Notes: generated by a model from the letters alone, not told the origin. DNA of 64,000 nt from Bacteroidales bacterium (GCA_017527625.1 JAFXPV010000023.1:9755-73754); one strand, 5' to 3'. Counted from the first letter of the stretch, positions 17,331 to 26,139 are shown. Program-made: numbers and translations.

Positions 17331-19858
17331 TAAGCGAACAGAAGATAGGTTTCGACAAGGTCCGCAGCCAGGTGCGCTCCAAATGTCTGTCGAAATACGC
17401 ACTTGCCCGCGTCGACGGCGAGCAGTATTGCGCCGACAGGCAGCAGATACTGCACCGCCTGCAGCTCACCGACGAGATGAGGCTTATCTGTATGTTCGAA
17501 GATACCTTCCCCTCAGAAGGCTTCACGGACTCCCGGGAGCTGCTGCTGCCGCTGACATCGGAAAGCACTTCCATCTCCCTGCCGTCCCTCGTGATACTTC
17601 GCACTACCCTCGACACCGTTCGTAAGGTGGTGACATTCTTCGACCGCAGCAAGGACGGAGTCTACCCCAATCTCAAGGAGATGTCGCGCTCGGTGGCATA
17701 TTTCCCCGAAGTGGGCCGCCGCATCGACTCGATAATCGACCGCTTCGGCAATGTGAGGGACAACGCCTCCGACACGCTGGCCAGCATCCGCCGGCTCATC
17801 AGGGAGAAGGAGAAAGCGGTCTCGAAGGTCACTGCCGCAATCCTCAAAAAGGCCCAGGGCGACGGATATGTAGAGGAAGACGCGGGCGTGGCGATGAGGG
17901 ACGGCAAGGCGCTGATCCCGGTGGCTGCGGCAAACAAGCACCGTATCCCCGGCATAGTCTACGACCAGAGCGCCAGCGGCAAGACGGTCTTCATCGAGCC
18001 GATAGAGATAGTGGAGATGAACAACCGTCTCTACGAGCTGCATCAGGACGAGCAGGCCGAAATCGCCCGCATCCTCGCCCAGTTCACCGACTTCTTGCGT
18101 CCCTACCTGCCGGAGCTCCTGCAGGCCGCCGAATTCCTCGGCGAGATTGACTTCATCCGCGCCAAGGCCCTTGTGGCCCTCGATATGATAGCCGGAATGC
18201 CGGTCATTTCGGAAGACGGAGAAGTATGGCTGCGCAAGGCCCGCCATCCGCTGCTCGAGAAGGCTCTGGCCCGCGAAGGCAAAAAGATAGTGCCGCTCAA
18301 CCTCCATCTCGACCGAAGCAAACGCATCCTGGTTATCTCCGGCCCGAACGCCGGCGGCAAATCGGTCTGCCTCAAGACCGTCGGCCTGCTGCAGTATATG
18401 TTCCAGTGGGGTCTGCTCGTCCCTACGTCGGAAGTGTCTGAATTCGTGATATTCGACGATATGTTTATCGACATCGGCGACGATCAGTCGCTGGAGAACG
18501 ACCTTTCAACCTACAGTTCCCACCTTCAGAATCTCAAGGAGATAGTGCTCCGCTCCGGCAAAAAGTCGCTGGTGCTGATCGACGAGTTCGGCAGCGGCAC
18601 CGAGCCGGCCGCCGGAGGTGCCATCGCCGAGGCTGTGCTGGCGCAGATAGAGGAGAACGGAGCCTACGGTGTCATCACGACCCACTATACCAATCTGAAA
18701 CTTTATGCTGAGAACAGCCGTGGCTGCGCCAACGGTGCAATGATGTTCGATGTGGAAAACATACAGCCGCTCTTCCAGCTGGAGCAGGGCCTGCCCGGCA
18801 ATTCTTTCGCCTTCGAACTGGCCCGCAAGATCGGCTTCCCCGAATTCATCGTCAAGAGCGCCCAGGAGAAGGCAGGAAGCGACTTCGTAGATATGGAACG
18901 CCAGCTGCGCAAGATCGCCCGCAACCGCAAGGCGCTGGACGAGAAGCTCACCAAGGTCCGCTCAGCCGACAAGACCCTCGAAGGCCTGACCGACCGCTAC
19001 CAGAAAGAGCTGGCCGAGATCAAGGCTCTCAAGAAGAGCATCCTCGACGAGGCGCGCGCCGAAGCCAAGGAGATAGTGAAGGAGGCCAACAAGCAGGTGG
19101 AACGCACTGTGCGTGAAATCCGCGAGAGCCAGGCCGAGAAAGAAAAGACAAAAGCCGCCCGCGCCGAGCTGTCGCAGTACGCAGCCAAGCTGGAGGAGGA
19201 GAACGTTTCGAAGAGCGACAAGGCCATCGAGAAGAAGATGGAGCAGATTGCCGCCCGCAAGGAACGCGAGCGCAAACGCAAGGAGGCCCGAGCCCGCAGG
19301 CAGGGCATCCAGGAGGCTGCGGAGGCGGAAAAGCAGGCCAAGGCTGCCGCCGAAGAAGCTGCCCGTCCGCTGGCTGTCGGCGACAAGGTTAAGGTCATCG
19401 GCAGCGACCTCATCGGCGAGGTCACCAAGCTCACCGCCCGCAAGGTGTCGGTTTCAATAGGATCTATCACATCCACTATGGCCCGCGAGAGGGTGCAGAG
19501 GATTTCTGCGACGGAATACAAGACCGCAATGAAGACCAATGCCGCCGGAGCAGGCCACGCGACATATTCGTCAGACGTCTACAGCAACGACTCTGTGAAC
19601 CAGCGCAGGCTCAACTTCACCCCCTCGATCGACGTGCGGGGCGAGAGAGTCAACGACGCCATCGACAAGGTGCTGCATTTTATGGACGACGCCTTGATGG
19701 TGGGCGTAGGGCAGGTGACCATCCTCCACGGCAAGGGCAACGGCGTCCTGCGTGAAGAAATCCGCAAATATCTCAAGACCATCGGCGGCGTAGAGTCCTT
19801 CGGTGACGCGCCCCTCGACCAGGGCGGCGCCGGCATCACGGTCGTCAAGCTCCTCTAA
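17327..19858 (+). CDS. mutS2: endonuclease MutS2 with Smr domain
   Basis: 843 residues. MutS-like ATPase dimer that acts on branched DNA and on collided ribosomes in other bacteria. Walker A GPNAGGKS at about 338-345, Walker B LVLIDEFGSGTEP at about 415, then a long charged coiled coil (about 520-690), KOW-like AVGDKVKVIGSDLIGEV, and the C-terminal Smr nuclease domain with DVRGERVNDAID and LHGKGNGVLREEI. Overlaps cdaA by 4 bases. Its last 58 bases recur at 24464-24521, on the far side of a low-GC insert. Confidence 0.96.
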   Translation: MISEQKIGFDKVRSQVRSKCLSKYALARVDGEQYCADRQQILHRLQLTDEMRLICMFEDTFPSEGFTDSRELLLPLTSESTSISLPSLVILRTTLDTVRKVVTFFDRSKDGVYPNLKEMSRSVAYFPEVGRRIDSIIDRFGNVRDNASDTLASIRRLIREKEKAVSKVTAAILKKAQGDGYVEEDAGVAMRDGKALIPVAAANKHRIPGIVYDQSASGKTVFIEPIEIVEMNNRLYELHQDEQAEIARILAQFTDFLRPYLPELLQAAEFLGEIDFIRAKALVALDMIAGMPVISEDGEVWLRKARHPLLEKALAREGKKIVPLNLHLDRSKRILVISGPNAGGKSVCLKTVGLLQYMFQWGLLVPTSEVSEFVIFDDMFIDIGDDQSLENDLSTYSSHLQNLKEIVLRSGKKSLVLIDEFGSGTEPAAGGAIAEAVLAQIEENGAYGVITTHYTNLKLYAENSRGCANGAMMFDVENIQPLFQLEQGLPGNSFAFELARKIGFPEFIVKSAQEKAGSDFVDMERQLRKIARNRKALDEKLTKVRSADKTLEGLTDRYQKELAEIKALKKSILDEARAEAKEIVKEANKQVERTVREIRESQAEKEKTKAARAELSQYAAKLEEENVSKSDKAIEKKMEQIAARKERERKRKEARARRQGIQEAAEAEKQAKAAAEEAARPLAVGDKVKVIGSDLIGEVTKLTARKVSVSIGSITSTMARERVQRISATEYKTAMKTNAAGAGHATYSSDVYSNDSVNQRRLNFTPSIDVRGERVNDAIDKVLHFMDDALMVGVGQVTILHGKGNGVLREEIRKYLKTIGGVESFGDAPLDQGGAGITVVKLL
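19801..19858 (+). repeat. direct repeat, left copy (intact mutS2 3' end)
   Basis: The last 58 bases of mutS2, 52 of 58 identical to 24464-24521, including 28 perfect bases. Bounds the low-GC insert on its left. Confidence 0.8.
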
Positions 19859-19966
19859 CTGCAAAAACAGGTGAGTCGCATCCTCCAGACGTTGGGTTTG
19901 GTGAGGATGGGCCACTGGGCGATTTCTTTCCAGAATCCAGACTTAACAACAGCTCGCTGCACAAGC

Positions 19967-20644
19967 TTATCTGTCAAGAACAATCTTGATGATATTATCG
20001 AAAATGCCATCGAATTCTTGAATGACAACCTCACATTCTTTCCCTTCGAACAATGCTTTTATGCATTTCATTTCTGCCCATAACCCTTGGACATTGTCAT
20101 TATCCCAATAAACCACTAATTCGTGAATGGTATTGTCATTGAAAATTGTAGGGCAGAATATCCTATACTTGACATATTCTTGCATAGGGTTTTCAACGAC
20201 TGAATCGTAGTTGTCATCGGCATATTGGTATCTGAAATAATTGAAAACATTTGACAGATAATATGTATCTTGTTGATAATCGCTGATCCAGAAATACGAT
20301 CCTGAACCGTCACGTATAGGCTGTGGACTATGATAACGCTTAAAATCGGCAGTCGGTTTTGAAAGGGTAATCTCCAGTGAATACTTATCAGGATTGATTT
20401 CCCCCTCCCAATTATTACCCCGCGAGTTTTTAATATATCGTTCTGCAGCTAACGGAGCAACCAGATCATTTCCCTCCTTATCAATGAAACTAACAGAAAT
20501 AGAATAATCGTATCCCCCTTTATCAAACAGATTATCTTTCGCTGTGAATTCTGGTTCAGTCTCCATCTTTGAATTACAAGCAACTATGCTTACACACAAC
20601 ACGCATAGCAGCACCAAAGCATTCATCGTTTTCATCTTCTTCAT
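19967..20644 (-). CDS. hypothetical lipoprotein of the C10 protease operon
   Basis: About 225 residues from ATG 20644, with nearby Mets at 20635 and 20626 as alternatives; the longer frame would overlap the protease gene. Signal peptide with lipobox VSIVACNS. The rest is Asp/Tyr-rich beta-type sequence (YFWISDYQQDTYYLSNVFNY) without a family I recognise. It follows the protease by 13 bases on the same strand, so it may be a chaperone, inhibitor or partner of that protease. Low GC like the rest of the insert. Confidence 0.7.
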   Translation of the reverse strand: MKKMKTMNALVLLCVLCVSIVACNSKMETEPEFTAKDNLFDKGGYDYSISVSFIDKEGNDLVAPLAAERYIKNSRGNNWEGEINPDKYSLEITLSKPTADFKRYHSPQPIRDGSGSYFWISDYQQDTYYLSNVFNYFRYQYADDNYDSVVENPMQEYVKYRIFCPTIFNDNTIHELVVYWDNDNVQGLWAEMKCIKALFEGKECEVVIQEFDGIFDNIIKIVLDR

Positions 20645-20657
20645 AGGCTTATAAAGA

Positions 20658-22145
20658 TTAAGGGACAGAAACATAAATATTAGTTCTTAAGTACTGGGGA
20701 TTCCCCTCTTCGTACTCTACATCATTAGATGCAAACCAGCCATTATATGTTGCATTTGGATCAGTATTACGTCCAGCTCCCCAATTCATATAAAAATAAT
20801 GATAGAAGATACTGCCTCCTTCAATACCTGGGGTATTATAAGAATACATTCCTTGCGTATATGTTCCAGAACTATTTAGTTGATGCTCTGTATAAAATTC
20901 AATAGCATCGTAAATAATTTCGTGTACTCCCTCACATACCCAGAAATGGCCGTCGTCATTGGTATTAGTAGTTTCCGCCCCAAACATTATAACAGGTCTA
21001 CGGTTGACATACAACGAATTCCTTACTGTCCAAGTGTTATGACTCGAGCTAGAAGCATAATACCCTAAAGAGTCCAAACCATTCACAATATTAGCCACAT
21101 TTGTAGCAGATGTACTATCGGGTCTATAATTCATCTGAAATTTTTGGCCTAACATCCTCATTAAGTGAGATTGCCTTTGTGTTGTATCGTAAGTATGGTT
21201 CTTTGGTATTTTATCCCAACCGAAGGTATCATTTTTCCAAGTCATACTCATAGGATACTTATAATAAAACATAACTTGACCAGCGGCAACTGCTCCGCAC
21301 CCGGCTACTTTATATGGACACAATCTACCAAAGGCTTTCCTCTGAAACCATTCCGTTCCAATAAGGGGATTTACTATATGATGTACAGGATTCCGATATC
21401 CTATGACTGTCTCATTCAGGGCAGAATGATTCTGTGTGGCATAATAGCAAATGTTTGCATATTCATTAGATAAACCTAAATCATCAAACAGGTCTTCAAC
21501 GAAACTTAAAGGGAGGAAAGTCCAGCCTTCGCTGCCATATTGTGCCTGCAATCTTTCTATCTCTGCCCAACAGGAGTCCTCTCCTGCACTGCGGGTCTGC
21601 GGACGGCGGGCAGCAAGTAGTTCTTGTGCCGGATCGACGAAAGTACCATCATATCTCTCCCAGAGATTCTGCATCTGTGCCTTTGTTTCATTGTCAAGCG
21701 AGCCGCTGTTCTTGATACTGACTTTTGTCTCATCGAGCCATACGTCTACCGGGCCCATATCGTCCTGAAGTTCAAATGAGCCTTTGTCAGAATAGGCAAG
21801 GATTGGATAATAGTTCCTTGTTGAACCGACGATGACAAAACCACCATCTTCATAGTTGAAAATGTACATAAGATCCTGGCCATCTTCCCTAACAGCAGCA
21901 GAGGAACTAACCCTCTTTGATGTTGAACTCTTTGTGGCAACGCCACGATTACCGGCTTCGGAGCGCATGAACCTGTCTGCGATTCCCTGAGCCTCGTTCT
22001 GGGTAACATTGATACTGGGCGCCTTGCTTGCTATTTGCTGATCTATGGCAGATGCTGCGTCAAAGCCGACATTGTCGATTTCGTTGCAAGAAAATAGCAG
22101 AGTTGCTGCAAGAGACAATATTACTATAAACGAATAATGTTTCAT
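20658..22145 (-). CDS. C10 family (streptopain-like) cysteine protease, lipoprotein
   Basis: 495 residues. Signal peptide with lipobox LLFSCNE. Residues about 45-165 resemble the Spi inhibitory propeptide found in Bacteroidota C10 zymogens (GGFVIVGSTRNYYPILAYS is the usual end of such a prodomain). The protease domain has the catalytic Cys in VAGCGAVAAGQVMFYY (about residue 287) and the His in DGHFWVCEG (about 400), as in SpeB and the Bacteroides fragilis Bfp proteases. Second gene of a three-gene operon. Confidence 0.92.
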   Translation of the reverse strand: MKHYSFIVILSLAATLLFSCNEIDNVGFDAASAIDQQIASKAPSINVTQNEAQGIADRFMRSEAGNRGVATKSSTSKRVSSSAAVREDGQDLMYIFNYEDGGFVIVGSTRNYYPILAYSDKGSFELQDDMGPVDVWLDETKVSIKNSGSLDNETKAQMQNLWERYDGTFVDPAQELLAARRPQTRSAGEDSCWAEIERLQAQYGSEGWTFLPLSFVEDLFDDLGLSNEYANICYYATQNHSALNETVIGYRNPVHHIVNPLIGTEWFQRKAFGRLCPYKVAGCGAVAAGQVMFYYKYPMSMTWKNDTFGWDKIPKNHTYDTTQRQSHLMRMLGQKFQMNYRPDSTSATNVANIVNGLDSLGYYASSSSHNTWTVRNSLYVNRRPVIMFGAETTNTNDDGHFWVCEGVHEIIYDAIEFYTEHQLNSSGTYTQGMYSYNTPGIEGGSIFYHYFYMNWGAGRNTDPNATYNGWFASNDVEYEEGNPQYLRTNIYVSVP

Positions 22146-22187
22146 GGATTATGGCTTTTTTATTGGTTAATAGTTATTGTTGCATTA

Positions 22188-22553
22188 TCACAACACGAAT
22201 TCGCCGTAATATGATTGTCCAGAAGGAAGGACTATATCCAACCTGTACAAACCAGAGTTACCACTTATAGGGATAATGATTGAGCCAATGGATGTGTCGA
22301 ATACTGTCTCATAATCATCGCCTGCAGTGGAAGAGAGTGTAATCTCTACGCTTCCTATATTGCTAGTGCAACCGAGGACTACATAATTGTCCCAGACCTG
22401 GGCGTGGAAAGGGACCTGTTCCGGAGAACGAGTGTCATTAGGACTTGGATTTACAATAATGGGAGTAGGTGTCTGGCCATATGCTATAGCTGATACACTC
22501 ATATTAATTAGAAAAACAGAAGTAATAAAAAGCAGTCGGAAGATTGTTTTCAT
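22188..22553 (-). CDS. small secreted DUF3244-like protein
   Basis: 121 residues, signal peptide ending near IAYGQ. The mature part is an all-beta domain (VEITLSSTAGDDYE, GLYRLDIVLPSGQSYYGEF) like DUF3244 / secretion-tail beta sandwiches. It heads the protease operon, 42 bases before the protease gene. In B. fragilis small beta proteins next to C10 proteases have been proposed as staphostatin-like inhibitors; the same role is possible here but unproven. Confidence 0.72.
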   Translation of the reverse strand: MKTIFRLLFITSVFLINMSVSAIAYGQTPTPIIVNPSPNDTRSPEQVPFHAQVWDNYVVLGCTSNIGSVEITLSSTAGDDYETVFDTSIGSIIIPISGNSGLYRLDIVLPSGQSYYGEFVL

Positions 22554-22578
22554 ATTATAAATGGTTTTGATTTTATTA

Positions 22579-22586
22579 CAAAGTTA
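22579..22586 (-). promoter_or_regulatory. -7 box (TAACTTTG) of the C10 protease operon
   Basis: CAAAGTTA on the plus strand gives TAACTTTG on the minus strand, 26 bases before the first gene of the operon. The rest of the 250-base divergent gap to 22805 is AT-rich without other clear elements. Confidence 0.5.
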
Positions 22587-22804
22587 GGCCGTATTGTAGC
22601 AAGGTAGCTCAACATCAATCTTACAAAAAAAACGGTTAGGCATTGTGCAGCGTTCTGATTTTCAGTGCTTTGAAAAGGTGGGACGAAATAAAAGACTTAC
22701 ATAGGACAGAAAGTGGTGATGATTCTGTTGTATTTGAGATATTTTACATATCTCATATATGACATGTCCGAAGCTATTTCTTGCCCTTTTTTTTAAATTT
22801 GATT

Positions 22805-24463
22805 ATGAAACATTTTTATTGGTTTGTTCTTGTCTTATTTCTTGCTGCATGTAGTGAGGCGGCCATCCAGAACAAGTTGGATGAAATTGACACCTATGTC
22901 GACAGTGACCCGCAGTCGGCGCTCGCGGCTATCAACGAGCTGGATATGAGCTATGTCAAAACGGAGAAAGTAAAAGCGCATTATTCTTTGCTTCACAGCA
23001 AGGCTATCGACAAGTGCTACATAGACACTACAGATGTCTCTGTGATTATGGACGCTGTGAATTACTATTCAAAGCATGGCAATCCCGACCAGAAGATGCA
23101 GACTTATTACTATCTGGGACGAATCCACGGCAATGCTGGAAGATACACAGAATCCATCCTTGCACTTACTAATGCTTTGGAGGCAGGAGAGGCTTCTTAT
23201 GATGTGAAATATAAAGGACGGGTCTATATAGCGATGGCCGATGCCCACATATATAATTACAATATCATTGAAGAAGAGCGTTGTGTTGATAAAGCCTTGA
23301 CGTATTTTCAAGAGTCGGGCGATTCTTTGCTTATTACGGGTGCTATCTTACGGAAGGCAAATAGTTGTATGGATCTCAAGAAATATGAGCTGTCTGATTC
23401 TTTGTATCGATATTTATTGGACATTCCTAATCTAAGAACTTCTTTAAGATCTAAATCTATAGTCAAATATGCTTATCTTCTAGCTGTAATCGACGATTCT
23501 GATTATCAAAGAACTTATCAATTGTTTCAGGATGCTATATCTTCCGGAGCAGATTTTTCAAAGAAGGATGTGGCTGCTTATGCTTATATCCTTTGGTGCA
23601 AGGGGGACACGGTTGGTTCAGAGAAAGTGTTTAGCGATCTTGAACGAAGAGATTCATCGGTAGTCGGTGTAACATCCTGGTGGAAAAGCAGAATAAAGAA
23701 AAAAGAAGGCTTATTCAAAGAGGCGTATGAATACCTTGATGATGCAATGACGTATGCCTCAGAAGTGGAAGACAATGCTCTCCAACAGTCTCTTTCTATC
23801 GCACAGCGGGATTATTATTCTGCCATTGCGGCCCAACAAAAGACACTGGCTGACAATCGTAAGAAGATATCTATCCTGATAGCTGTGGCCGCCATCGCCA
23901 TCATACTTCTGATCCTCGGCATAATACTTAATGTTATCAGACGGATTAAGGAACGGGAGTTCAACGCCCTGACGGACCTCGAATATCTGAAAGACCATCT
24001 GATGGATGTACAGCAATCCTCTGCCGAGAAAGACGCCAGGATTGAATCTCTCCAGGCGAAGTTCCAGGAAGTTTTCCGGGAGCACTTCAGGTATATAGCC
24101 CAACTCTATGAAACCTACGAAATAAATCGCACCCGTGGATACAGCGGCATTTCGACATATAAGCATATACAGGATGTCTTCAAAGCGATCAAGGGAGAAG
24201 AGGAGACAGCTCACATATTCGAGAAAACCATCGACAAGGATATGGATGGGCTTATTACCCGTTTCCGTGCAGATTATCCCTATTTAAAGGAGATAGACTA
24301 TCTGCTGTTCTGCTATTACGTGGCCGGATATGATACAAAGACCATCTCGATAATCCTTACCGAGAAGACTCCAAATTCCCTGGACGCAAAGAAAAGCCGC
24401 CTCAAGAAAATGATTATGGAATCCGACGCAAAAGACAAGGAGGAATACCTCAAATACTTCTGA
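22805..24463 (+). CDS. membrane TPR protein with C-terminal HTH-like domain (putative regulator)
   Basis: 552 residues from ATG 22805; the upstream Met in the same frame is a non-ATG extension. Lipoprotein-type signal with FLAACSEA. TPR-like helices cover about 20-355 (DPQSALAAINELD, QTYYYLGRIHGNAGRYTESI). One membrane helix at about 360-385 is followed by a coiled coil and a cytoplasmic end (YPYLKEIDYLLFCYYVAGYD...LTEKTPNSLDAKKSRLKKMI) that resembles the LuxR/sigma-4-like HTH of Bacteroidota TPR regulators. Divergent from the protease operon, which it may control. The mutS2-tail duplicate starts right after its stop codon. Confidence 0.78.
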   Translation: MKHFYWFVLVLFLAACSEAAIQNKLDEIDTYVDSDPQSALAAINELDMSYVKTEKVKAHYSLLHSKAIDKCYIDTTDVSVIMDAVNYYSKHGNPDQKMQTYYYLGRIHGNAGRYTESILALTNALEAGEASYDVKYKGRVYIAMADAHIYNYNIIEEERCVDKALTYFQESGDSLLITGAILRKANSCMDLKKYELSDSLYRYLLDIPNLRTSLRSKSIVKYAYLLAVIDDSDYQRTYQLFQDAISSGADFSKKDVAAYAYILWCKGDTVGSEKVFSDLERRDSSVVGVTSWWKSRIKKKEGLFKEAYEYLDDAMTYASEVEDNALQQSLSIAQRDYYSAIAAQQKTLADNRKKISILIAVAAIAIILLILGIILNVIRRIKEREFNALTDLEYLKDHLMDVQQSSAEKDARIESLQAKFQEVFREHFRYIAQLYETYEINRTRGYSGISTYKHIQDVFKAIKGEEETAHIFEKTIDKDMDGLITRFRADYPYLKEIDYLLFCYYVAGYDTKTISIILTEKTPNSLDAKKSRLKKMIMESDAKDKEEYLKYF

Positions 24464-24521
24464 CGGCGACGCGTCCCTCGACCAGGGTGGCGCCGGCATC
24501 ACGGTCGTCAAGCTCCAGTAG
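24464..24521 (+). repeat. direct repeat, right copy (orphan mutS2 3' end)
   Basis: 58 bases, 52 identical to the end of mutS2. In the mutS2 frame it would read GDASLDQGGAGITVVKLQ then TAG, against GDAPLDQGGAGITVVKLL then TAA in the intact gene. No start or upstream mutS2 sequence, so it is a remnant. Confidence 0.85.
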
Positions 24522-24585
24522 CAAGTCTTATCTTAAAGTACCGATATATTATCCACTGATTCGTGGAAATTATTAAACATATTGT

Positions 24586-24593
24586 TATATTTG
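24586..24593 (+). promoter_or_regulatory. -7 box (TATATTTG) of the toxin-antitoxin-chaperone operon
   Basis: TATATTTG lies 53 bases before the toxin ATG. The flanking AT-rich dyad (ATATTGTTATATTTGCAATATAA) could be an operator for the HTH antitoxin. Confidence 0.5.
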
Positions 24594-24646
24594 CAATATA
24601 AACTATGGATAGTATGTGATAAGCATAACCAGCAAAAGAAGCCGAG

Positions 24647-25027
24647 ATGGGGTACGATGGAGCGACATATGAGGAGGTTCGGCAATTTCTGGATCAGATG
24701 AAAAGCTGGTTATCGTTGCTTGGCGGGTACGTGATTTTTGATAATCGCGACAAAAATGTTCAGTTTATGGTTGACATGGACTGGAACAAGTCCGATAAAA
24801 AGAAAGAGTGGTTGCTGAAATTGGAACCTGAAGATTACTTTGAAGGGCCGGAACCTAATGAGATGCCGGGATTGAATCCTGTCTGGAAGTTTGGAAAGAG
24901 AATAGAGGGACATTTGTGCTATATCAAGATATTCTTGATACCCAAAAACCGGGTGTACTGTATTTCCTTCCACTTTGCTGAACATAATATGTATTTACCA
25001 CTGATGGGCAAAACAGAAACTGTATGA
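24647..25027 (+). CDS. MqsR-like type II toxin (putative mRNA interferase)
   Basis: 126 residues. The C-terminal half matches the MqsR-type pattern: LKLEPEDYFEGPEPNE, VWKFGKRIEGHLCYIKI, CISFHFAEHNM. MqsR toxins have a RelE-like fold and cut mRNA. The stop overlaps the antitoxin start (ATGA), so the two are translationally coupled in toxin-first order, as in mqsRA. Low GC. Assignment rests on motif pattern and context; I would expect weak sequence scores. Confidence 0.7.
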   Translation: MGYDGATYEEVRQFLDQMKSWLSLLGGYVIFDNRDKNVQFMVDMDWNKSDKKKEWLLKLEPEDYFEGPEPNEMPGLNPVWKFGKRIEGHLCYIKIFLIPKNRVYCISFHFAEHNMYLPLMGKTETV

Positions 25028-25638
25028 ATCATATTGTTGATAAACCCAGTCCAATTACTGGCGGTTTGCTCGAGTTGCGGACGGAACCCTCCACTGTAGA
25101 GTACCGTGGGGAAACAATTAATTACGAGAAGTCGTTCTATCATTGCGTGGACAGTAAATTGGAGTTTACTGATGAAGAATTGGAAGCCGCCAATCTCAAA
25201 CTCATCTATGATAGCTATCGCCGTCGTCACAAGATTCCGTTAGCAGAAGAATTAAAAGAAATTAGAGAAAGTTATGGGATACCTGCGACTGCGATGTCAT
25301 TAATTCTTGGCCTTGGGGAAAATCAATACGGCTTGTATGAGGATGGAGTGGTTCCTACTCCTTCTATCGGCAGGCTCCTGAATCTTGTCAGGGAACCAGG
25401 TTTTATGATAGAGCAATTGGTGGCTTCTCGTTCAAAGTTCACGGAAAAACAATATCGGAAGTATTATTATTTCATATTGGCCTCCATGCCCCCCACAGTT
25501 TACGAAACAGAAAGAGAAGGTTTTGCAGATTATTGTACATATCCTTCGTTCCCCTCTGCTGAAATAAACATTAAGCAACCGGCCTCGTATCAAAGAAGGA
25601 GTTCTTATAATGAATACATCTACGCCCCAGCCTGCTGA
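25024..25638 (+). CDS. MqsA-like HTH antitoxin with C-terminal extension
   Basis: 204 residues. Residues about 10-60 follow the MqsA/YgiT N-terminal plan (SPITGGLLELR, YRGETINYEKSFYHC, LEFTDEELEAANLKLIYDSY) but lack the zinc-binding CxxC pairs. Residues 70-130 are an Xre-type HTH (LKEIRESYGIPATAMSLILG, YGLYEDGVVPTPSIGRLL). A tail of about 45 residues rich in Tyr, Pro and Ser follows. In known TAC systems such a tail is the chaperone-addiction segment that makes the antitoxin depend on a SecB-like chaperone. Overlaps the next gene by 29 bases. Confidence 0.72.
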   Translation: MNHIVDKPSPITGGLLELRTEPSTVEYRGETINYEKSFYHCVDSKLEFTDEELEAANLKLIYDSYRRRHKIPLAEELKEIRESYGIPATAMSLILGLGENQYGLYEDGVVPTPSIGRLLNLVREPGFMIEQLVASRSKFTEKQYRKYYYFILASMPPTVYETEREGFADYCTYPSFPSAEINIKQPASYQRRSSYNEYIYAPAC

Positions 25639-26071
25639 TAGCCCCAAAATCCGCCTGTCGCTAGTAGGCGAACCAGTTATTGACATTCCCGCTCCGACTC
25701 AAATGGGCGGAGACATAGATTCTGCCAATCTGAAAATTCAGTACAATGTTTTGGTTCGAGTGATTCGTCCAGAATCCAGAGTTGCCGTTATTGTTTCTAT
25801 GACATACTTGTCTGAGCATACAAAACTATTCTCTGGAAGCCTTACTACAGGTTTTGATGTTGTAGACCTCTCGGCTTTCATAACTGAGAAAAAGGGGGAA
25901 GATTCTTTTCGTATTGAGAATGATTTTCTTCCAATGCTCATAAACATTGCATTCAGCACCACTCGAGGATATTTCGCCAGAGAACTACAGGGCTCCGTCC
26001 TGGCTTCCTACCCCTTCCCTATGATTTCAATGGAGAATATAAGAAAGAGGACTACATATCAACTCGTGTAG
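25610..26071 (+). CDS. SecB-like chaperone of a TAC system (putative)
   Basis: 153 residues, the length of SecB. Beta-rich centre (IQYNVLVRVIRPESRVAVIVSMTYL) and a C-terminal helix-strand pattern (LINIAFSTTRGYFARELQG then FPMISMENI) similar to the SecB fold end, where TRG and a Pro-Ile are typical. An AAGGAG Shine-Dalgarno lies just before the ATG, unusual for this phylum, inside the antitoxin gene. Third gene of the overlapping operon. No other function recognised; the SecB call is from size, pattern and position. Confidence 0.62.
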   Translation: MNTSTPQPADSPKIRLSLVGEPVIDIPAPTQMGGDIDSANLKIQYNVLVRVIRPESRVAVIVSMTYLSEHTKLFSGSLTTGFDVVDLSAFITEKKGEDSFRIENDFLPMLINIAFSTTRGYFARELQGSVLASYPFPMISMENIRKRTTYQLV

Positions 26072-26139
26072 GAAAACCTATCCCTTCAACTCACTTTGCG
26101 TTGTGTTTTCACCTCAAATACATCTGGCAAGCCAAAGAA

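Larger units (their letters stand above)
19859..24521. mobile_element. 4.66-kb low-GC insert between two mutS2 tails (probable genomic island)
   Basis: The block between the two mutS2-tail copies is visibly AT-richer than the flanks and encodes accessory functions: a C10 protease operon and a divergent TPR regulator. Direct repeats of a gene 3' end at both borders are what integration into that gene leaves behind. No integrase or transposase is visible, so the element is either immobilised, mobilised in trans, or acquired by homologous recombination. Confidence 0.6.

Noticed and set aside
19859..24521. Integrase or transposase in the island
   Set aside because: No frame in the block shows tyrosine-recombinase, serine-recombinase or DDE motifs.
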